A program made the position numbers and the translations under genes. From the NCBI GenBank assembly GCA_020850415.1, contig JADZER010000030.1:62001-126000 (forward strand): a DNA stretch of 64,000 nt. The letters run 5' to 3'. The DNA comes from Phycisphaerales bacterium (lineage in GTDB: Bacteria; Planctomycetota; Phycisphaerae; Phycisphaerales; UBA1924). The notes under the pieces were generated by a model that was not told the DNA's origin, did no database searches, and worked only from the letters and a program-made list of their open reading frames with translations. Below are positions 58,766 to 64,000 of this stretch, in pieces. The stretch's first letter is position 1; each line of letters opens with the position of its first letter.

Positions 58766-58982
58766 GCCCGCTAGATCGGGTGTTTCCCCCCCCTAGTGCA
58801 GACGAACCGACCTTCTGCCAACGACCGATCACCTGTTCTCGGACCTTGCAGGAACACTCCCCGCCCCATCGCAACCGGCGCACATCCCCGGCGCCGGCTC
58901 TCGCCGAACAGGGGTCTGGGGTCCGACGCCCCTCCGCACCCCGGGCCAACAAAAAGCCGCCCTGGGCGGGCGGCATGGGAAG

Positions 58983-59057
58983 TGACCCCACGGGGATTCG
59001 AACCCCGGTTTTCAGGATGAGAACCTGACGTCCTAGACCTGGCTAGACGATGGGGCC
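58983..59057 (-). tRNA. tRNA-Glu (anticodon CTC)
   Basis: A minus-strand cloverleaf: acceptor GGCCCCA/TGGGGTC, D-arm 'TCGTCTAGCCAGGTCTAGGA', anticodon stem TCAGG/CCTGA with loop TTCTCAT (CTC), T-arm CGGGGTTCGAATCCCCG and discriminator A. CCA is not encoded. One of only two ACGT tetramers in the window lies at the D-arm/anticodon-stem junction (59028-59031). Confidence 0.95.
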
Positions 59058-59129
59058 AGTCGACCAGAGGGTAGGCCGATCGCTGGGGCGGTCAACCCGG
59101 GCGCGCCCGGAAAGCGATACCCCCGGCGG

Positions 59130-59432
59130 TCAGACGCCGACCGCCACCATCGCACGACGCATCTGGGAGAGGGCGTACACCGCGGCCTCGGCCTGCGTGT
59201 GACCCACGACAGAACCGGCCGGACTGCCGGTACTGTCCCGCCATTCCGCCCGGTAGCAGTCGAACAACTGAATGTGACGGATGGAGATGGTCAGACCCGC
59301 GTCGGCGAATTCCCGCTCGACGCGCTGGGTCTCGGGATACGCGCGGCCATCGGACAGGCGCCCGCAGCCGCGGGTGTCGAGGGCCGACCAACCGGTCGCG
59401 AAGAGCTGTTCCACGGCGAATTCGAGCCCCAT
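59130..59432 (-). CDS. hypothetical protein
   Basis: A 100-aa soluble protein: 'LEFAVEQLFATGWSALDTRGCGRLSDGRAYPETQRVEREFADAGLTISIRHIQLFDCYRAEWRDSTG...VVGHTQAEAAVYALSQMRRA'. The final 'GHTQAEAAVYALSQMR' helix looks conserved. The length and alpha/beta order recall small planctomycete proteins of unknown role. It lies alone between tRNA-Glu and the CPBP gene. Good coding bias supports it. Confidence 0.78.
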   Translation of the reverse strand: MGLEFAVEQLFATGWSALDTRGCGRLSDGRAYPETQRVEREFADAGLTISIRHIQLFDCYRAEWRDSTGSPAGSVVGHTQAEAAVYALSQMRRAMVAVGV

Positions 59433-59500
59433 GCCGGATCTCCTTCCCGCTGCCGAGGCAGTGCGAGCATCATCGGCCAGTTGCCTGGGCCGCCCTGAGT

Positions 59501-60370
59501 CTAGCCAAAGAGGAGCCCCAGGGCGACCCCTGGGTTATTCGGACTATTTTGTCCGCTCACCATCAGCGCGACGACATCGTAGAGGAAGTGCACCGCGACC
59601 ACGAGCCCAAACCCGCGGGCCAGGTAGAGCCCCCCGAAGTACAGCCCCGCCACGAAGTACGGCACGAGCGACGACAGGCCCATCGCCGGACCGCCGGATT
59701 GGGAGTGGTACACCGCGAATGCTCCCGCGGAAACGGTCACCGCGATCACCCCGCCCGCCCAGCCGGACAGGCGCATGATGTCGACCAGCACCGCGTGGAT
59801 CGCGGCGATGGCGATCATGCGGAAGAGCAGCTCCTCGTAGAGCCCTGCCCCGGCCGAGATCGTGAGCTTGGCCTGCCAGGGGAGCTCGCGGAGCGCCTCC
59901 GGGGCCGCGGTCTGCACCTGGGCCGGGGTCGGGTCGCCGCCGCCGAGGACTGACTGGAGCAGGATGAGCAGGATGGTCAGCGGCACGGTCCAGACGCAGG
60001 CCTCCATGGCCATGCCCACGAGGACCGGCAAGCGCACGGTCCAGGGGTCGCGTTGGAGGAGGTGCCAGACGAGCAGGACGGTGACGAGCAGGGCCGCGGG
60101 CAGGTGGAAGCCGAAGGCCCCGAACATCTCGAAGAACCTCGCCAGCATGCCCCACGCCGCGATCGTGTTGGGCTGGCCCCCCTCGCCGGAGAGGTACAGG
60201 ATCGCGCCGAGTTCATAGGCCACCAGCAGCGGGAGCAAGAAGACCAGGATGTGCAGGGGCTTCTGGGCGTGCGCGAAGTAGCCCCCCCCCGAAGCGACGG
60301 GCTCGGACTCGGCGTGTCGGACCTTGCTGCCGCCCATCAGGCCAAGAGCGTAGGGATGGTCGGGGGGCAT
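59501..60370 (-). CDS. CPBP family intramembrane protease
   Basis: A 289-aa membrane protein with about eight helices. CPBP (Abi/CAAX-protease) motifs: 'AGAGLYEELLFRMIAIAAI' (E-E-x-x-x-R, motif 1), 'AGAFAVYHSQSG' (the F-x-x-x-H motif 2, as F-A-V-Y-H) and 'YLARGFGLVVAVHFLYDVVALM' (H-x-x-x-D/N, motif 4). These glutamyl intramembrane proteases cut prenylated or membrane peptides; its target is unknown. The start could be 60370 or the internal Met at 60337. The first codons abut the rpsT terminator, so 60337 or readthrough from rpsT is possible. Confidence 0.9.
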   Translation of the reverse strand: MPPDHPYALGLMGGSKVRHAESEPVASGGGYFAHAQKPLHILVFLLPLLVAYELGAILYLSGEGGQPNTIAAWGMLARFFEMFGAFGFHLPAALLVTVLLVWHLLQRDPWTVRLPVLVGMAMEACVWTVPLTILLILLQSVLGGGDPTPAQVQTAAPEALRELPWQAKLTISAGAGLYEELLFRMIAIAAIHAVLVDIMRLSGWAGGVIAVTVSAGAFAVYHSQSGGPAMGLSSLVPYFVAGLYFGGLYLARGFGLVVAVHFLYDVVALMVSGQNSPNNPGVALGLLFG

Positions 60371-60379
60371 CCGCCAACG

Positions 60380-60407
60380 AAAAAACCGACCGGCTGGGCC
60401 GGTCGGT
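60380..60407 (-). terminator. intrinsic terminator of rpsT
   Basis: Minus strand: stem ACCGACCGGC/GCCGGTCGGT with loop CCA, then a run of six T (read as A 60380-60385 on the plus strand). A strong Rho-independent terminator 25 bases after the rpsT stop. Confidence 0.95.
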
Positions 60408-60432
60408 GTGGGCATCGGTGAGGCGCTCGGGC

Positions 60433-60702
60433 TTAGCCGAGGACCTTGGCCTTCAGGGCGGCGTTGAGGCGGCTCTTGCGCCGGGCGGCCTGGTTCTTGT
60501 GGATCACGCCCTTCTGGGCGGTGCGGTCGATGATCGAGCAGCAGGACCGCAGCGACTCCTTCGCGCCGTTGAGGTCGCCCTCCTCCAGCTTGCCGCGGAA
60601 GTCCTTGATCGCCACCCGCATCGCCCGAAGCCGCCAGCGGTTCCTCGCCCGGTGGGTGAGATTCTGACGGACGCGCTTGCGGGCGGTGCGTGAGTGAGCC
60701 AT
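60433..60702 (-). CDS. rpsT: 30S ribosomal protein S20
   Basis: An 89-aa basic, helical ribosomal protein that binds 16S rRNA: 'MAHSRTARKRVRQNLTHRARNRWRLRAMRVAIKDFRGKLEEGD' and 'CCSIIDRTAQKGVIHKNQAARRKSRLNAALKAKV'. The I-H-K-N-x-A-A-R-x-K-S-R-L segment is the S20 hallmark. ATG 60702 is the family start. The gene is monocistronic with its own terminator. The 60703-60988 gap upstream holds its promoter and no other gene. Confidence 0.97.
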   Translation of the reverse strand: MAHSRTARKRVRQNLTHRARNRWRLRAMRVAIKDFRGKLEEGDLNGAKESLRSCCSIIDRTAQKGVIHKNQAARRKSRLNAALKAKVLG

Positions 60703-60988
60703 GCGGTACCTCTGAGGCCTCTGGTCGGAACGGAGGGTCTGAACGCTCCCGGCGTGGCTCCCGCCGCGCCGGGCACAGCCCGGGCCCATCGGGCCCGGTC
60801 CGGACCACTATCGTGGCAGCCCGAGGGCGGAAATCAAGCCCGGGCCTGTCCAAACCCCACCGTTGGGGCCGGGGGGCCGGCCGGGCGGTCCCGTCGGGCA
60901 CATTCTGCCCCGTGGGGGCCCGATTGGGGGTCAGCTTCGGGGGGTAAGCTTGCCGGGGGCCCCGGAGCGGATTACGCTTCCGCCCGCT

Positions 60989-61062
60989 GCGGGCGTAGCT
61001 CAACTGGATAGAGCACCTGACTACGGATCAGGAGGTTGAGGGTTCGAATCCTTCCGCCCGTG
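60989..61062 (+). tRNA. tRNA-Arg (anticodon ACG)
   Basis: Cloverleaf: acceptor GCGGGCG/CGCCCGT (a G-U pair at position 1), D-arm 'TAGCTCAACTGGATAGAGC', anticodon stem CCTGA/TCAGG with loop CTACGGA (ACG, read as ICG), T-arm GAGGGTTCGAATCCTTC and discriminator G. CCA is not encoded. Confidence 0.95.
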
Positions 61063-61070
61063 CTTGGCGT

Positions 61071-61109
61071 CGGCCCGGCCTTTCCAAAGGCCGGGCCGGC
61101 AGTGTTTTT
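61071..61109 (+). terminator. intrinsic terminator after tRNA-Arg
   Basis: A 13-bp perfect stem (CGGCCCGGCCTTT/AAAGGCCGGGCCG, 61071-61098) is followed by 'gcagtgttttt'. The T-run begins six bases after the stem, but the hairpin is strong and well placed. Confidence 0.85.
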
Positions 61110-61206
61110 GGCCCCCGTGCGCGCCCAACAACACCCCCGGGCGAACCTACAACTCCGGCGGGGAACCTGGACGCCCCGGAAGGGCACTCAGCACAGGAGG
61201 CCCGCC

Positions 61207-61569
61207 ATGCCCGATGAGACCCAGCCCCGGACCGAGGCCGCCCACTTCTACGAGACCTGGCGCGGGCGCATCAAGCACATGCGCAAGGCCATGCCGGAGA
61301 CCGGGGGCGCGTTCGGCCAGCTCCACCAGGCGTTGATGACCGACGGGGCGCTCTCCGTGCGGGAGAAGGAGCTCATCGCGCTGGGGATCGGCATGGCCAT
61401 CCACTGTGACAAGTGCATCTACTCGCATGTCGAGGCCGGCGTGCGGGCGGGCGCGACCCGCGCCCAGCTCCTCGAGGTCGGCGCCGTGGTGGTGGCGATG
61501 CAGGGCGGGCCGGGCTATGTCGAACTGCCGGCCCTTGTTGAGGCGTTGGACGCGCTCGGCGTTGCGTAG
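61207..61569 (+). CDS. carboxymuconolactone-decarboxylase/AhpD-like protein
   Basis: A 120-aa all-helical protein of the CMD/AhpD superfamily: 'AFGQLHQALMTDGALSVREKELIALGIGMAIHCDKCIYSHVEAGVRAGATRAQLLEVGAVVVAMQGGPGYVEL'. The redox motif C-D-K-C followed by Y-S-H-V is that of AhpD-like alkylhydroperoxidase-type members rather than true decarboxylases. It probably takes part in thiol redox chemistry. ATG 61207 is preceded by 'caggagg'. It lies 59 bp before cydA, so it could share a promoter with the cytochrome bd operon. Confidence 0.92.
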   Translation: MPDETQPRTEAAHFYETWRGRIKHMRKAMPETGGAFGQLHQALMTDGALSVREKELIALGIGMAIHCDKCIYSHVEAGVRAGATRAQLLEVGAVVVAMQGGPGYVELPALVEALDALGVA

Positions 61570-61628
61570 ACGCGGCCGGGCGCGGGTAGTCCCGGGAATC
61601 GGTCGGCGCCCCTGACGGAGGGCTGACG

Positions 61629-63110
61629 ATGGATGTCGAGGTGCTCAGCCGCCTGCAGTTCGCGGGCACGGTGATGTTCCACTATCTCTTCCCGCCGCTG
61701 ACCATCGGCCTCGGCCTGGTCATGGTCATCATCGAGGGGCTCTGGCTGCGGACCCGCGACGAGAGCTGGAAGCACGCGGCCCAGTTCTGGACGAAGATCT
61801 TCGCCCTGAACTTTGCCCTCGGCGTTTCCACCGGCATCGTGATGGAATTCGAGTTCGGCACCAACTGGGCCGCGTACAGCCGCTTCGTCGGCGATGTGTT
61901 CGGCTCGGCCCTCGCCGCGGAGGGCATCTTCGCCTTCTTCCTGGAGTCGGGGTTCCTGGCGGTGCTGGTGTTCGGGTGGGACCGGGTCGGCCCGCGGATG
62001 CACTTCTTCAGCACGCTGATGGTCTTCCTGGGCTCGTGCTTCAGCGCCGTGTGGATCGTCGTCGCCAACTCGTGGCAGCAGACGCCGGCGGGCTATCACA
62101 TCGTCCCCACCGAGGTGCACGGGGTGCCCGGGCTGCGCGCCGAGGTCACCGACTTCTGGGCCATGGTCTTCAACCCCTCCAGCGTCGACCGGCTGACGCA
62201 CACGCTGATCGGCGCCATGATCCTCGGGGGCTTCTTCGTCTGCTCCGTGAGCGCGTGGTACCTGCTCCGGGGCAGGCACCAGCTCTTCGCGCGGCGCAGC
62301 TTCACGATCGGGCTCGTCGTCGCCGCGGTGTTCAGCGTGCTCGCCCTCGTCAGCGGGCACGACCAGGCCGAGCAGGTTTCCCGCACGCAGCCGGCCAAGC
62401 TGGCGGCGTTCGAGGGGCACTTCCAGACCGGCCCCGCGCCGCTGTACCTGTTCGGCTGGCCGGACGAGGAGGCCCGCGAGGTCAGGCACGGGCTGGCTCT
62501 CCCCGGCATGCTCAGCTTCCTGGTGCACTGGGACTTCGACGCGCCGGTGACGGGCCTGAACGCGTTCCCGCCCGAGGACCGCCCGCGGGTCTGGGTCCCG
62601 TTCCAGGCCTACCACCTCATGGTCGGCCTGGGCACGCTCTTCATCGCCCTCTCGGTCGGCACGCTGCCGCTGCTCCGTCATGGGCGGGTGTTCCGCACGC
62701 GGTGGCTGCTGTGGGTCTATGTGTTCATGGTGCTCGGGGCGTTCGCGGCGAACCACTCCGGGTGGGTCGCCGCGGAGACCGGGCGCCAGCCCTGGGTTGT
62801 GTACCCGAGCGTGCAGGAGGGCGTCGCGATGCCCGGCCTGCGGACGAGCGACGGGCTGAGCGAGGCGGTCACGGCCGAGCAAGTGCTCGCCTCGATCGTG
62901 ATGTTCAGCCTGATCTACCTCCTGCTGTTCGCGGTCTGGATCTATGTCCTCAACAACAAGATCCAGCACGGGCCCGACGAGCGTGCCTCGGAGCCCGGCG
63001 CCGCGCCCCCGGGCGGGGGCGGCTTCCTGGTCGCGGCGGTCGAGCGGGCCGCCAAGGCCGGGTCGATGACCGAGGCCCACGGCGTCGCTCCCGCGGGGGG
63101 CCAGCCATGA
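61629..63110 (+). CDS. cydA: cytochrome bd-type quinol oxidase subunit I
   Basis: The 493-aa catalytic subunit, inner membrane, oxidises quinol and reduces O2 with hemes b558, b595 and d. His18 ('[17 protein letters not shown]') fits a heme ligand. Further '[25 protein letters not shown]' gives the second His region and the quinol-site K-x-x-x-x-E, and G-R-Q-P-W lies at 385-389. The Q-loop between is short, as in cyanide-insensitive (CioA-type) oxidases. The stop overlaps the cydB start (ATGA). A C-terminal Gly/Pro tail of about 40 residues is non-conserved. Confidence 0.97.
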   Translation: MDVEVLSRLQFAGTVMFHYLFPPLTIGLGLVMVIIEGLWLRTRDESWKHAAQFWTKIFALNFALGVSTGIVMEFEFGTNWAAYSRFVGDVFGSALAAEGIFAFFLESGFLAVLVFGWDRVGPRMHFFSTLMVFLGSCFSAVWIVVANSWQQTPAGYHIVPTEVHGVPGLRAEVTDFWAMVFNPSSVDRLTHTLIGAMILGGFFVCSVSAWYLLRGRHQLFARRSFTIGLVVAAVFSVLALVSGHDQAEQVSRTQPAKLAAFEGHFQTGPAPLYLFGWPDEEAREVRHGLALPGMLSFLVHWDFDAPVTGLNAFPPEDRPRVWVPFQAYHLMVGLGTLFIALSVGTLPLLRHGRVFRTRWLLWVYVFMVLGAFAANHSGWVAAETGRQPWVVYPSVQEGVAMPGLRTSDGLSEAVTAEQVLASIVMFSLIYLLLFAVWIYVLNNKIQHGPDERASEPGAAPPGGGGFLVAAVERAAKAGSMTEAHGVAPAGGQP

Positions 63111-64000
63111 GCCACGACACGCTCGCCCTGGTCTGGTTCGGGCTGCTCGGCGTGCTGCTGATCGGGTACACGATCCTCGACGGGTTCGACCTGGGCGTCG
63201 GGATTCTCCACCCGATCGCCCGCTCCGACCGCGACCGGCGCGTCATCATGAACTCCATCGGCCCGATCTGGGACGGTAACGAGGTCTGGCTCGTGACCTT
63301 CGGCGGGGCGATGTTCGCGGCCTTCCCGAACGCGTACGCCACGGTCTTCAGCGGCTTCTACATCGCGTTCATGCTGCTGCTCTTCGCGCTGATCCTGCGC
63401 GCCGTCAGCCTGGAGTTCCGCTCCAAGGCCGAGCACAAGCTCTGGCGGGGCGTGTGGGACACGGGCTTCTTTGCCTCCAGCCTGCTCGCGGCGGTCCTGT
63501 TCGGCGTGGCCGGCGGGAACCTCATGCTCGGGCTCCCTCTGGACGACAGGATGGTCGTGCGCCAGAGCGTCTTCGAGCAGCTCGGCCCCTACCCCGTCCT
63601 CGTCGGCGTGCTGACAGCCCTGCTCTTCACCCTGCACGGGGCGATCTACCTCTATCTCAAGACCGAGGGCGAGCTCCAGCAGCGGGTCGAGCGGTGGATC
63701 TGGCGGGCGTTCGGCCTCTTCCTCGTCGCCTATGTGCTGACCACCATGTTCACGCTCGTCAAGGTCCCGCGGGCCGTCCAGAACTTCGAGCACCACCCCT
63801 GGCTCTGGGTCGTCCCGGTGCTCAATGTCCTCGCGGTCGCGAACATCCCGCGCGCGATGTTCCAGCGCCGGCCGCTCTACGCGTTCCTCAGCTCGTGCGC
63901 CACCATCGCGGCGCTGGCCACGCTGTTCGCCGCGGCGATCTTCCCGAACCTCGTCCCCTCAACGCTCGACCCGGCGTGGAACCTGACGATCTACAACGCC
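63107..64000 (+). CDS. cydB: cytochrome bd-type quinol oxidase subunit II, 3'-truncated by window edge
   Basis: Starts at ATG 63107, overlapping cydA's stop (ATGA), and is open to the window end (298 codons visible). The sequence is clearly CydB: '[26 protein letters not shown]', '[59 protein letters not shown]' and '[33 protein letters not shown]'. The W-D-G-N-E-V-W-L block is the subunit hallmark. Family members are about 335-380 aa, so only 40-80 residues are missing. Confidence 0.97.
   Translation, partial: MSHDTLALVWFGLLGVLLIGYTILDGFDLGVGILHPIARSDRDRRVIMNSIGPIWDGNEVWLVTFGGAMFAAFPNAYATVFSGFYIAFMLLLFALILRAVSLEFRSKAEHKLWRGVWDTGFFASSLLAAVLFGVAGGNLMLGLPLDDRMVVRQSVFEQLGPYPVLVGVLTALLFTLHGAIYLYLKTEGELQQRVERWIWRAFGLFLVAYVLTTMFTLVKVPRAVQNFEHHPWLWVVPVLNVLAVANIPRAMFQRRPLYAFLSSCATIAALATLFAAAIFPNLVPSTLDPAWNLTIYNA

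Overview
The window is a very GC-rich chromosomal stretch (about 70% G+C by eye). It looks like a member of the Planctomycetota, most likely the class Phycisphaerae. The reasons are several membrane proteins ending in C-x-x-C-G-Y-D/S-L-A-G-L zinc ribbons, prepilin-like secreted proteins, a PEP-CTERM-like surface anchor, scattered short hairpin repeats, and a mixture of Actinobacteria-, Bacteroidetes- and Proteobacteria-like housekeeping genes. No ribosomal RNA, phage, plasmid or CRISPR locus was seen. Starts were chosen from Shine-Dalgarno-like sites, ATGA/GTGA overlaps and where the conserved family begins.

Layout. 0-4.2 kb: a truncated conserved gene, a DUF559 endonuclease gene bracketed by inverted copies of a GC-rich hairpin repeat, fumarylacetoacetase (tyrosine catabolism) and a Gfo/Idh/MocA oxidoreductase. 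4.2-15 kb: a repeat-rich spacer, a copper-type P-ATPase, a lipoprotein, a VOC protein, a DUF885 peptidase-like protein, a GHL10-type glycosidase-like lipoprotein, a NagB/PIG-L fusion and a small lipoprotein. 15-21.3 kb: FIST sensor, SH3-like protein, TolC-like lipoprotein and a threonylcarbamoyl-AMP synthase. 21.4-26.6 kb (minus strand): PfkB kinase, then ALDH7, rpiA and a DUF2325 protein joined by ATGA overlaps. 26.6-32.1 kb: an rdgB gene carrying an in-frame RAYT transposase, then dnaK, a SOUL protein and asnA.

32.2-35.9 kb is the most distinctive locus. A cobalamin riboswitch precedes four translationally overlapping genes: a PEP-CTERM-like propeller protein, a secreted protein, a pseudopilin and a BFD-like [2Fe-2S] protein. 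It is a plausible surface corrinoid-capture system. 36-45.2 kb: an MFS transporter, a sulfotransferase-like protein, a YkgJ-type cysteine protein, argG, a degenerate pseudopilin, an aldo/keto reductase and a run of zinc-ribbon membrane proteins. 45.2-49.9 kb: a Mn/Zn ABC transporter operon with a perfect inverted-repeat operator; both permeases end in DtxR/MntR-like domains. 49.9-64 kb: tRNA-Leu, an MFS transporter, trigger factor, a MacB-like permease, xylA, slyX, a PagL-like protein, a response regulator-GGDEF plus Hpt pair, tRNA-Glu, a CPBP protease, rpsT, tRNA-Arg, an AhpD-like protein and cydAB (cydB runs off the end).

Two window-wide signals stand out. The tetranucleotide ACGT is almost absent (two occurrences found by eye, against a rough expectation of well over 100). 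Several classes of short palindromic repeats also sit inside or beside genes, two of them tied to protein-coding mobile units.
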